Positions 1 to 40,400 of a DNA stretch of 64,000 bases are shown one piece after another. The notes under the pieces were generated by a model, which did no database searches, had not been told where the DNA came from, and saw only the letters and a program-made list of their open reading frames with translations. The stretch is from Okapia johnstoni (Eukaryota; Chordata; Mammalia; Artiodactyla; Giraffidae): positions 52,952,001 through 53,016,000 of the forward strand of contig CM044320.1 in NCBI GenBank assembly GCA_024291935.2, given 5' to 3'. The number at the start of each line of letters is the position of its first letter. Within the stretch, counting starts at the first letter, position 1. The translations under genes were made by a program, and so were the position numbers.

Positions 1-2077
1 CTCATGTGGGAGAGCAGATTTCTTTTTCTAAGTCTACCTTTTACTGAAGATGTAGCTCTTTTGAGAGTTGCCTGCCTTTCTGCAGAAAGCTCTCATTTGC
101 AAGTGGGACACCCGAGGCTGCATCTTTTATTTCAGTGTGGAGGCTAAATCCAAGCACACTCTTACCAAGATCAAAAACCCCTCCCAAGAAAGTGACAGTC
201 AGTTTTTGCATAACAACTTTGGACCTTCAGTTTTCTCTTTGTCTCTGCTTCCTGGGTATTAAGCATGCAGTCAGGCAAACTCAGCTATACATTTTAAAGT
301 ATATTCAACATTTTCTTGAGGACGATTTGTAGATTTTTGTGGAAATGGAAGACACCTTTAACATTTTTGAAGAATGGTAGAAAAGAATGCTTGGTCTCAG
401 ATGTCTTCAATACCATTAGATTAGGAATCAGTCACCCAGTACGTTGACTTCTACTGCCAAATTAATTTTTTGTTCAGTATAAAATTTCTCCAGAAATGTG
501 TCCTTAAACTATATTCTTAAATTACATATTGGTCTATTAAAAACCATTAATTTTGCAGCTGCTTATCAGTGTGAATAAGAATTTTCTCAATAATGTGTTA
601 CCAAGACAAAATACAGAAATGTATGAAATCTAAGACTGATTTGATGAGACCCTGGAGTTCAGTTTGTTAATTTAAATAGTTCTCATATTTTTGTAAGTAA
701 ATAAGTTCAAATTTGTAGTTGTGAAATACTATTCTTATTTATTTTACATGTTGATATATTTCATATAGCATTTCATTTGAAAGAAAAGGTCCAGTTACCT
801 GGGCCATCCTTTGATTTTTTCTTTTTCTTCTTCTTTTTTAGTTAATGTTTAATTCAGTGGAGTATTTGTCAAGCTACTTACTAAACAAACTTAGTTCGGT
901 TCTAGGAATAGAAAAACGAATAAGTCAGATTCTGCCCCCAAGGGATCTCATAGCTTGATATAAAATCACATGAACCAAAAACTGCTCTTCAATACAGTTG
1001 GTGTGCTAGGTGTGGGCACAGTGTTCATTTGTGTCTGAGAGTAGAAAAGACCTGATGACATATGAGCATACTGTTGAATGGACTCACCACATTGATAAAA
1101 TGAAGAAATAATCTCTTACAGATAAGAAAAAACAAAAAGCTTGCTAAAGCGCTTCAGTGTGGAAGAACATGATACTTTTAGGGGAGTGAATAATTCTGTG
1201 GAGAGGACCCATGGAAAGAGATGTGTTTGAGATCTAGCATTTGTTTCTGGTGGGCTACTCTTGCTAGATGAATTAGAAGGTGATTGACACATGTAAATAT
1301 AAGAGCAGGTATAAAAGTGTACAAGTTTATTTTTAATATTCCCAAAAGGAATTAATCTCCCTACCTTCTACTCCCATTTAAATTTTATTCCTATTTTAGA
1401 AAATCATAATTTACCTTGCATTGTAAGTGAAATATGTTTTTGCCCGCAGTAGATTTTGTGGTACTGGCTTTGTAGTTGTACAAAATCAGTACTCAGTGAA
1501 TACTTTTTTGAATTGTTTTTTAACATTTGGGGATGGGGAGCTACATTAGCAACTGTAAAACAGTTTTTTAAAAGACTGTGCAAAGAACCAGTTCATCTTG
1601 ATATGACCCAATGGCACATTGTTAAATGGAAAAAATACTAAATAAATAAAAGATCAGGTTTCTATTTTGGCTCTGCCTCTAAGCTCTGTGACCTTTGAAA
1701 GTCATTTAACCTTTCAAGGTCTCAGTTTGTAGATCTGGAAAATAAGAGAACTGACTAAATAATCCTCAAGTGTTATTTTTGGTCTCTAATTTTATTATTC
1801 AACTCTTGGTAATAACTTGAATGTTAGTTTTTTAAAATAACTTTTTATAATCTTAGAGCATAAGAGGATTTATTACTACTGTTTTAGGACATTTGTTATA
1901 AATGTGCAGTTTTTATTAACTGCACATCTGTGGTACCCAGAATGTAAAAGACCTTTTATGCTATGATTTTTGGCTGTTGGCTGTCTACATCTTATATGTA
2001 GAGATAATAAATTATGTGATACTGTAGAATTTAATATATCTCTTCTAAGATAAATAATATTTCATTTTCTGATACAG
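1..2077 (+). other. CDK17: CDK17 intron (partial), ahead of residue-95 exon
   Basis: AT-rich intronic sequence. Apart from a MIR piece at about 1661-1765 I recognise no repeat, exon or RNA gene. The upstream exon encoding the segment before Asp-95 is not present here. Confidence 0.8.
1661..1765 (+). repeat. MIR SINE fragment
   Basis: Matches the MIR core order: gctctgcctct, then a ctgtgacctttg core, then a caaggtctcagtttg and tctggaaaataagag tail. Old and diverged. Confidence 0.6.
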
Positions 2078-30575
<28,498 letters not shown>

Positions 30576-32920
30576 GTCTGATAACATGGTTTCAAGCCCA
30601 GCCCCCAGCCTTTCTTATCAATCAAGGACTCAGATCTGAAGGCAATTATTTCTTTTGGTGGACTTGGAATCTTCGTTTGTCTACACTGTCCTCTTCACAG
30701 TGGAGTCTTTTTATTTCAGACCTACAAATTGTTTTTATATTTGTTGTCACAGTGTGACAATTTTTTTGTACAGTTGGTTTTAAGGTCTTCTCTGCCATTA
30801 GAGCCAGTAGGTTACAGCTGTTGATGTAACTATAGCTGCAATTTTTGTGCAGGACTGAGAAACACAGTGCATTATTTATTGCGGAATCATTGCTGCTAAA
30901 TAACTACTGTCTGTTTATTTAACACAACAGTTGATGCCTGAAGAAGTTGCAGTGGCTTTATTATATGTGAATGCATCTGTTTCTCCTCACAAATTGTTTT
31001 ACTGCTGCATTTTTTGTTTGTTTTTAAAATTAAACTGCATTGTTTCCTGGAATGTAAATTTAGCTTTGCTTAACAGTAAAATAAGTGAGCCAACTTGAAC
31101 ACTCTTACGTTCATGCTATATAATTTTTTATTGAACATTGGCAAATAGAGTAGCTAAGAAATTGATAAGCACATTATGTTTAGGAAAGCATGTGATGCAG
31201 AAGTTGATTCAGGCAAGTGAATACCTGACATTTTGGGGATCTCGAATTACATAGCAGTAAATTAAAGTTCCAAAATTATTTATTTTTACCTTTCCTCATT
31301 TTAGAAATATTTACTGCATATTATTGGATATTTGTATACTAATACACTTAACCTATTTTACATTGTGCTTTAATTTCGTTAAAACAAACCACACAAGTCC
31401 GGTCAAACATGAGAGATCTTGTTTTGTTTATTGTCTTAAATACAATTCTTTTATTAGAATGGATGCTTCTTCATTGGGGAACAATTTATTTGATTTGAGA
31501 GATGTGTGTACATGTGTGTTTTAATAGCATTCACTTGGAATCAGCTGAAAGCTGTAATATGTATTTGAAATGAGCCATGATAAATAACAAACAAGAGAAA
31601 TGAGAACTTGGAAGATTGTTTTAAAGCATTCTAGGTATTATCTGTTTACCAGAGATAGTAAATATTACAGTTTTAATTATGCATCTTTTTGAACATCATA
31701 AATACACCTTGGTGTTGGTAACAGTGTTTTAAGCAATTGTGTTCACTTTTAAGGACTGTTTGTTTAGTGCATCTTACCAACTGCAAATCTTAGTTGCTAT
31801 ATTTTGAAATGGTCATGTAAATTTGGGGCTTATATATCATGAAAAGAGTCATAACTTAATTCATTTTCCTGACATTCACTGTAAGACATTCAGGGGTCCT
31901 ACCATTTCTGTTCAGGAAATCTTGTAGTTTATTGTTATTTAACAGTATTAAGTGAATTTTTGTATATTTCATTTTAACTTTATTTGTGAATAGTGATTGT
32001 GGCATGTTTGGGGTGTTATTTTAATATTTCATGATACTGAAGTTTTAATTTTTAAAAAAAAAAAATTTCTGGAAGAAACAGATTCATGTGTAATGGTGAA
32101 TATTGGACCACTACTGCTTTTCACATTTGTAAATTGGTTTTATGTTGAACTCTGTAGCCTAACAAACTGCTGTTATTTCTAACTGACAGACATGTATTAA
32201 TATTGTACTTTGAAGGTTATAAATATTATGTGAAAATTCCTCCATTTTGTTTCAAAATTTATAATAACAAAATCTTCATGTTGTTAAAATGTGGTTTTGT
32301 TGAGTCACGGTTCTTTCTTGGGGAAGAAGGCTGTGCAGAATGGGACCGTTTTCTTTTATGTGTCTCAAGATAATGAAGTGTCTCTGTGCCAGTAGCAATT
32401 AATTTACAGTTGTGCTGGCCATTCATTTACTAATCTTTACTGTAATTTTATAGGATAGCACTTTTAATTGTCAGATTTTTCATTTCGTAGGTTATATATT
32501 TGATTTGTTGAAAATTTGACAGTTATCCTTATGTTTCATTCTTGCATATAAAAAGGTGAAGAATTGTATCCAACAGTTATATAAAATTGCTCTTCCTAGG
32601 AAAAACTACGGATGTTCCTTCATTTTATTAAGGAATTTGATTTTCTTTTTTTGATACTTGAGCATCATTCAGATTTTGAAAACTTTGCAGTGAAGAGAAT
32701 TGAAGCTCAAATTGTGAACCTTGAACAGATGATTCATCTTAAACTGACAAGGTTCTTAAAGGTAAGAGGGGATGCCTTTTTTGTTTTCCTTCCAAGTGAT
32801 GATGTTAACATGTTGCATATGTCATACTCTATATAGAAGTGGCTGCTTTATTAGCTTATGAAAGCCTACTTGTTAACATGTTATAATCTTTTTGACCCAA
32901 GACAGTTCATGTGGTTTGTG
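30576..32920 (+). other. CDK17: CDK17 3' untranslated region (end not fixed)
   Basis: AT-rich, repeat-free sequence after the stop codon, with several ATTTA pentamers of AU-rich-element type (for example near 30872 and 31275). I find no AATAAA on the plus strand before the L1 block. The nearest hexamer variants are ATTAAA near 31028 and 31258 and TATAAA-like sequences near 32550-32583. The 3' end is therefore a range, bounded on the right by repeat sequence at about 32930. Confidence 0.6.
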
Positions 32921-32929
32921 TGTGTGTGT

Positions 32930-34560
32930 ACTATTTTTTAAAATTGTGGTAAAATACATGTAACATAAAATTTACCATTTTTACCCTTTGTAAGCATACA
33001 GTTTAGTGGCATTAATTATTATGTTCACAGTGTGGTAAAGCAGTTACCTCTCTATTTCCAGGATTTTTCATCACAGAAACTTTGTAGCCATTATAATCTC
33101 CAGCCCCCCAACACACCACGTTTTCTCCTTCCCCCATCCTTTGGGTAACCTCTTACCTAGAATAAGCAAATTCATAGAGACAAAAACTACATATTTCATG
33201 TAAGTGGAATCATACCACACTTGTTTTTTTGTCTCTGGCTTATTTCACTTAACATAATGTTTTCAAGGTTCATCCATATTGTAGCATGTGTCAGAACTTC
33301 ATTTGTTTTCATGGCTGAGTAACATTGTTGCATGACTATACAACATTTGCTTATCCATTTATCTGTTTATCCAAGCAAAATATGGATAATTTGCTTATCC
33401 ATTCATCTGTTGATAGACATGGTTTTTTTTTCCATTTTTGGCTGTTGTGAGTAATGTTACTATGAACATTGGTATACAAGCATCTGTTTGAGCCTTTGTT
33501 TTCAAATTCTTTGGGTTCATATACCAGGAGTGGAATTGTTGGGTCAGTTGGTAATTTAATCCTTAACTTTTTCAGAAACCACCACACTGTTTTCTACAGT
33601 ACCCACACCATTTTATATTCTCAGTAGTAATGCATGAGGTCCATTGTCTCCTCATCCTTACTTCTTTTTTCCCATTATATTCATTCTAATAGCTTTGAAG
33701 TGGTGTCTCATTGTGGTTTTGATTTCCCTAAGGACTTGAGGGTGTTAAGCACCTTTTCATGTGTTACTGACCATTATCTGCTTTAGAGAAATGTATATTC
33801 AAGTCCTTTGCCTTTTAAAAAGTTTGGTTGTATGTCATTTTGTTGTTGAGTTGTAGGAGTTCTTTATATAGTCTAGAACCTTATGACATATATGATTTGT
33901 AATTATTTTCTTCTGTGGGTTGTGCTCACTTACTTTATGGCGTCCTGTTGATAAACAAAAGTTTTGGATTTTCATGAAGTCCAGTTTATTTTTTTCTTGT
34001 GTTGCCTTTGCTCTTGGTTGCATATTTAAGTTGCTGTAGCTAACTCCAAGATTATGAATATTTTCCCGTTTTAAGAGTTTTATAGTTTAGTGCTTACATT
34101 TAGGACCTTGATCTGTTTTGAATTAATGTTTGTGGTGTAAAGTGAGGGGCCAACCTCATTCTTTTGCATGTGAGTATCTAGTTTTCCTAGGCCTGTTTGT
34201 TGAAAGAACTGTCCTTTTCCCCCTTGGCACCCTTGTTGAAAATCAATTGACCATAGAAGTGAGGGTTTATTTGGGGGTTCTTAATTCTGTTCTCGGTCTA
34301 CATCTCTATCCTTCTGCCAGTACCACAGTGTTTTAATTAATTGTAGCTTTATAAGTTTTGCAATCAAGAAGTATGAGTCCTCCACTTCTGTTTTTCTTTT
34401 TCAAGATTGTTTTGTATATTCCAGGTTCCTTGAAATTCCATATAAATTTTCGGATGAGATTTTTGGGATTGTTCTGAATTTATTGAATCCATAGATCACT
34501 TTGGGTAGTATTGTGATCTTAACAATATTAAGTGTTCTAATCCATGAACATGGGATGGCT
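32930..34560 (-). mobile_element. Old L1 block between CDK17 and ELK3, antisense to CDK17
   Basis: Antisense L1 from its 3' end (aaattgtggtaaaatacatg, aaaatttaccattttt) through catcatgtgtcagaacttc-like and tatttcacttaacataatg segments into remnant ORF2. The minus-strand frame near 33587-33351 still reads an ORF2-like LPTDPTIPLLVYEPKEFE. It continues through atgtttgtggtgtaaagtg to about 34560. Confidence 0.75.
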
Positions 34561-34889
34561 TTAATTTCTTGATATTAATTGCAGCTAAAAGAATAAATGG
34601 TTATTTAGTTTTCCCCTCCTCATTACCCCCCTACCTCAATGCAGAATGACAGAACTTCAGATTTAAGTGATCAGAGGACCAGTTTTCAAATCCATTCCCT
34701 TCTACCCAACTCAGTGTCAATAAGTGTATGTTTCCTTAAATACCTGTTTAAATAAGATTTATATATACATAGTGTTTCAATGTGCAGTATTTAAGCTAAA
34801 TAACAATTCTTTTTCCAACTTATACCCATAGAATAGTGGCATTTGAATCATCCCAAGTAAATGGAAGTAATACAACCCACTTGCCTCTT
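34561..34889. other. Intergenic strip next to ELK3 poly(A) site
   Basis: About 330 bases of AT-rich sequence between the L1 and the inferred ELK3 end. Nothing recognised. Confidence 0.5.
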
Positions 34890-37397
34890 CACACCTTTTA
34901 TCACAAAGTATTTATTGAACAAAAATAATATAACAGTAAAAATGATACATATATGAAAATTGAATGAAGATTTGCAGTCATAGAAAAGATGTGTACAAAG
35001 AGACCAACAGTTAGGTTATAGTTCTATAAACTTTACCATAGCATTTTAACACTGATCAAGCAAACATATAAAAAGGGAAAACAAAGTTATGTTCTTTGAA
35101 ACCTATTTTTTGACTAATATAATTGTTTAAAAAACAAAAAGACAAACCCAACGCACACACACACACAGAATGAGGCAGAGCAATAAGGATTATACTTCAA
35201 CACCTCCAGTTTTCTATTTGTGTTATGTGAGTTTTTTGGTGCATCAAAAATTACTGTATTTTTTCCATTTCTAATAAATGGAGCTAGAGTGTATGTTAAT
35301 CATAGTATTTGGAGGAAGGGAATACTAGGTTGAGGTGTTTGCATATTGACTGACTTAGTTTTTCTGTAAGAATCTTGCATTTGAGGTATGCTCTTATCTG
35401 ACAAGTCTTTTTTTTGTTTGTTTTTAATGCTGTCTTGTTTTTTTCTACCTAACATGCAGTTTTGGGCCAGTAGTTACCTATATCTAGGCATGGGGAAGTA
35501 GAACTGGACTGAGCACCATTGTTCTACCTTCAATGAGCTATGTAGCTTTAGCCATTCCCACTTCTGTGCAGTTGTCCTTACCTGGAAATGGTGGTTGGAT
35601 GTATCTCAAAGGCCTCTTCTAACATTTTATGTTTGGTGAACACCAGTCCCCTGGACTAGCTCTTTTGTTTTAGTACAGAATTATCCTTAGCCTGTGGGTA
35701 GTGACAGTAGTGTCTCCTTGCAGATTGTGGAACCAGGGCCATTACTTTATATTCGAAGATGAGTATTAGAGTGTTTGGATTTTTCCCCCAGATAAGGGCT
35801 TACATCACCAAATAAAATTCCAATTGAAAATCTCAATTCCATTTGAACATCTCAAGTGTTAAAGGTGTCGCAACAAATTTTAGATTTCTTGAAAACTCAA
35901 ATGTTTGTTTTTACAACCTTTGATTTTTACCCTTTCTCATACTCCCTGCCATTTAATGCCTCATTTGGATCAGTGAATTATTTAGCCACATTTCAAATTG
36001 GTTTCTGTTACAGTTAAGGATGGTAATTAACTTATTGAGTTGAACGCACTGGGCACCTTCCAGTTCTTGTATCTTACATTAGAACTTTACTACTTCATAT
36101 ACAGATTGGCACCTTAGACTGGTGCCTGTTGATTTTTTTTGAAGGAACAGAAATTGTTTCTATTATCACTGCTCTAAACTACACTACACAAAAGGATTCA
36201 CTGCTTAATATTGAAAATTATTACATAATAAGTTCAGTTCCACAATGATAAGGTTCCTGAAGAATTTTATATTTTTTTGGTCAATTTTCCTTCATTCTCA
36301 CCATCAACAGTAATACATAAAGCAGTGTATACTTCACCTCAATTTCCACAACCAAGGCTTTACCCATACACATTAAGATACCTGGTATTATAAAATGTTT
36401 TCTTTGTTATATGTATTCATCACCAGTTTGTGAACCTTTTCCAAAGCATAGGATTTTTAGGTGTTAATTATAGTTTCTGGGGTTCAGAGAAACCCTAACT
36501 TAGATACAGTAAATGCAGCAGAGAGGTATGATCCTCAATGGAAAATGGGAAGAACCAGGTTAATTTTTTAAAATAAGAATGTGCTAACCTAGGAAATATT
36601 CCAGGGGCATATTGATTGAGTGAACTTGATGTAGTTTTTCCATCTCAGGCTTTTGTGTGGAAGGGGTCTCAAAGATTGTAAACAGGAGGCTAGCCTTTCA
36701 AGGTTCATTTTTCAAAAAAATGCACTTTAGAACATTCTTTTATGAAAGTTTATTGTCTAAATATGGCTTAATTTTTTATAAAAACATTACTTGGACATTA
36801 TATTCACTGAATTTCACTTCAAAAGAGGTTCTAAGGCAATTCTCATATACAGTCGAAAGCCAAAAAGAAAAGTAATGAATGCTTTCATATTGCCTACTTG
36901 TGAAAAATAATGAAATTCCACTAAAGAGTTGTTTGATGCTAATTTTTGTCTTTCAAACATTTTCTCTTAATACTAAAAATATATATAGATAATTTACAAT
37001 AAACTAAATGCAAAGGAAGGCACAGCTGGTTATAGTGTATATAAGCACAGTTCGGCATATGCAGAATTAAAGAGGAAGAAAGCTTCACATCCTTATTACA
37101 TTGAAAACCATTTAGAAAAGTTCTTCACTGTCAACAGTGTTCAACACTTAAAAGCTAAGAGGATATAAAAACAAAAACATTAAAATTCACTTAATGCAAA
37201 ACAGATTTTCATATATACTTGAATATAAAAAAGTTTTTAAAATGCTAACATAAATCTAGACCATCCATGTTATGAAAAGTGCAAACCAAATTAACAGACG
37301 GGTTTCACAACATCCTTCTCACGACACAGGTAAACTAGGCCATGGGGACAAATTTGTTTCATCAGTTAATGAGTCTTTAAATTGTGGCCAGATGTCA
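34890..37397 (-). other. ELK3: ELK3 3' untranslated region
   Basis: About 2.5 kb of AT-rich sequence without recognisable ruminant repeats, running from the stop codon to a canonical poly(A) signal at 34916-34911. A second AATAAA on the minus strand at 36754-36749 could give a shorter transcript. A short (CA)n run lies at about 35154-35167. The cleavage point is inferred as 10-30 bases past the signal. Confidence 0.7.
34911..34916 (-). terminator. ELK3: ELK3 distal poly(A) signal AATAAA
   Basis: TTTATT on the plus strand reads AATAAA on the minus strand, in the context gttcaataaatactttg. It is the last such hexamer before the L1 block, and an early alternative lies at 36754-36749. Confidence 0.6.
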
Positions 37398-37496
37398 TCA
37401 GGATTTCTGAGAGTTCGAAGAAAGCAGTACTGGAGAAGCAGCTCTGTCCAGACTGGGGATTGGCACTGGCATGTGGCCATTAAGCAGTGTTGGGAA
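37398..37496 (-). CDS. ELK3: ELK3 last coding segment: residues 371-402 and stop
   Basis: Minus-strand acceptor tgcccctacag. Encodes [18 protein letters not shown] then [14 protein letters not shown], with the stop at 37400-37398. The initial FP completes the FQFP ERK docking site. Confidence 0.97.
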   Translation of the reverse strand, partial: FPTLLNGHMPVPIPSLDRAASPVLLSSNSQKS

Positions 37497-40400
37497 CTGT
37501 AGGGGCAAAAAGATGTTTACAATAATTATTGCAAATCCATTGGGAAGACCCGAGTTTTTAACATTCCTAGACAGACCACAGTGGACCAGTTCTCTCATCA
37601 CCTCTGTGATTGATAGTCAGTTGCCAATTTTTTAAAATAATTTTATTTATTTATTTTTGGCTGCTCTCGCTCTTCGTTGCAGTGTGTGGGCTTCTCATTG
37701 CAGTGGCTTCTCTTCCTGCAGAGCTCAGGCTTTAAGTGTGTAGGTCTCAGCAGTTGTGGTGAATGAGCTTATTGGCCCTAAGGCATGTGGAATCTTCCTG
37801 GACCAGAAATTGAACCCATGTTCCCCACATTGGCAGGCGGATTCTTAATGCCTGGATCACTGGGAAAGTTCATGTTGCCAATTATTTTACAGAATGAGTA
37901 ATTGGAAGATGACAATGAAATCGAGATTACGTACAGCAGAGGCTAAGGCTTAGAAAATATTCCAAATTATTTTATGTGCAGAGGCTACTAGAAAAAAATA
38001 CATACTTTATATGTTGCTAAAGCATGTTCTAATAGTGTTTCTAGAAGATTCCAGTCTATTCAGAATGATCATTTGCTTTACATATTAAGGAAAATCAATT
38101 TTGGAAACTCTTTGTATATGAATCAGTCATTTCTCATATTGTATTTTGAAACTGGCTATCAGTTTTCCAGAGTACTACTGACGTTTCTCAGTAACTGTTA
38201 AAAATGAGGAATGTTTTTATCTTAAGAGATTTAGAAAATAATATCTTTAAAATATTCTAGTTAAAATGATAATACCAAACCAAATAGATAACCCATAAGT
38301 GCCAAAATTTATAGTTAATTTGTCTTGTTGGTAACTAAGATGGGACAAAAGTATATGCTTTGATGTCTTTCATGTCTAAAGTACAGCAGCTATACTCCCA
38401 ACTGAACACAAAATACTTAAAGACCTCCTTCTAAAACACGGTTGTTGAAAACTTGTTTTCCTTGTTGAGGACAAGATGAGCCACAATGATCTCTCGGGCT
38501 GTCTTCTAGTTAATTCTTACTTAGTCTAGATACTGTGCTTTCTGTACCCAACTGCTGAACTTATTTTAATGTTAGTGGCAAGGGGGTGGTGCTATTAATT
38601 AATAACTATTTCTGTAATGGTTATAATCAAGGTTTCCTTTCCTGACACTTTGAATTTTAATGTTATATAGAATTTTATCCATTTCATCTGGGGTTATCAA
38701 ATCTATTTACATTTAGCTTATACTTATTTAAGGTGTGCTCCTAACCACTATTCCCACTGAAGTAGAGTAGAGTAGACACTGGAAGAAGAGCAGACTTTGA
38801 ATTCTCATACTTGTAGTTTATTTACATCTTCTCTCATTTTAGTTGTTCATCTTACTGGTGTTTTCAAAAGAGTCACCTTTTGGTTTTGTTATTGACTCTG
38901 TCCTCTTTATTTCTATATACTCAAGTGTCATAGTTTCTCTTGGTTAGCCTGACTTTTCTGACATGTTTCATACTCCCCTTTATTGCCCCCCTCCCCACCT
39001 ATCATCCACACACAGTCCCTTTTCTTAAATTACAGCATTCCCCAACTTTTGTCCTCAGCCTTCCTTTCTCTTATACTGTACTCAACAAACATTTCTTGAT
39101 GTCTGTCAGATAGCCCCAGTACCTCTTCCCCACTCACTCTAAAGTCAGTCAGAATGGTGGTAAGGAGCACAACACTAAACAAGAATCAGGGCTCTACCAC
39201 TTGTCAACATGGGATCTTGGGCAAATTGAGCAACATCTCTGGGCCTTAGTTTCTTTTTCCTTTTTCTTGTAAAATTGGTCATCTTTTCAAATAGAGCTAT
39301 TGAGACTATTAAATAAGGAGCCATGAAAAGTGCTTTAGAACAATGTCTGACATACAGTAGCCCTCAAAGTGTAACTGTTGTTATCAACAACATTCCCAGT
39401 CTTTTAATCACTTAGTAATCCTTGCCTCTTCCTGATTTTTCACTAATTACTCCTTACACCCATCTAAAAGTCATCCTCTCAATTTAACCTCTGGAATGTC
39501 TTTTTCACTCTTATGTAAAAAGTGGTTCTCCCCTCAGAATTTGGAGCAGTGTAAATCTCATGTATTCCTGCCCCTTACTCTTTCTGCCTTCTGTCCTCTC
39601 TCCACACTATGATACCAGTGATACCTTTCTAAAACAGAGATCTTACGTTATCTCCAGCTTTAAAAGGCCTCCCATGGTTTTCACTTAACAACTCGTTAGT
39701 ATACTATCCAAGCCCCACTGCTGCTTTTCCAACCAGTCTATCATTCACACAGGTCCCTTCTAGAACAGCCTATGTATTTTCATATCCAAATGATGCATAT
39801 CTGTTCATTTAGAATGTACTTCACTCTGCCGTGATCCTGTCCCTTCTTCCCAGCTCAGATGTCCCTTCTGCCCTGGGGCCTCTGTTCAGGCCCCAGCTGG
39901 AAAGAGCAACTCCTATTGGGTTCCCTGGAGAAGGCAATGGCACCCCACTCCAGTACTCTTGCCTGGAAAATCCCATGGATGGAGGAGCCTGGTGGGCTAC
40001 AGTCCATGGGGTCACTAAGAGTCGGACACGACTGAGCGACTTCACTTTCACTTTTCACTTTCATGCATTGGAGAAGGAAATGGCAACCCACTCCAGTGTT
40101 CTTGCCTGGAGAATCCCAGGGATGGGGGAGCCTGGTGGGCTGCCGTCTATGGGATCGCACAGAGTCGGACACGACTAAAGCGACTTAGCAGCAGCAGCAT
40201 TGGGTTCCCTGAAGCACTGTGTGTACACCTGGTATTCACGTATTGTATATCCCCACAGTCCCTGGGTTACAAGTATTTTCTGGGTTAGATTTGTTGAGTT
40301 AAAAATTATGGAAGACTTTCTCAGTTGAAAATTACCTTGTATCTGTACCTACTAGGTATATTCCAAATTTGATCAAAATCTGTTTCAAAAGTGGAACAGA

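Noticed and set aside
369..372. The finding titled as placeholder, listed under residue numbers 369-372
   Set aside because: Those numbers are ELK3 residue positions, not window coordinates; the DNA involved is 43248-43253 and 37491-37496. Nothing of note lies at bases 369-372.
33351..33587. A 78-codon minus-strand frame with protein-like text
   Set aside because: It is an ORF2 remnant of the antisense L1, not a separate gene.
39831..40178. A 115-codon open frame and its opposite-strand partners
   Set aside because: Formed by the Bov-A2 SINE. The same peptide text recurs at 23034-23310 on the basis of SINE sequence alone.
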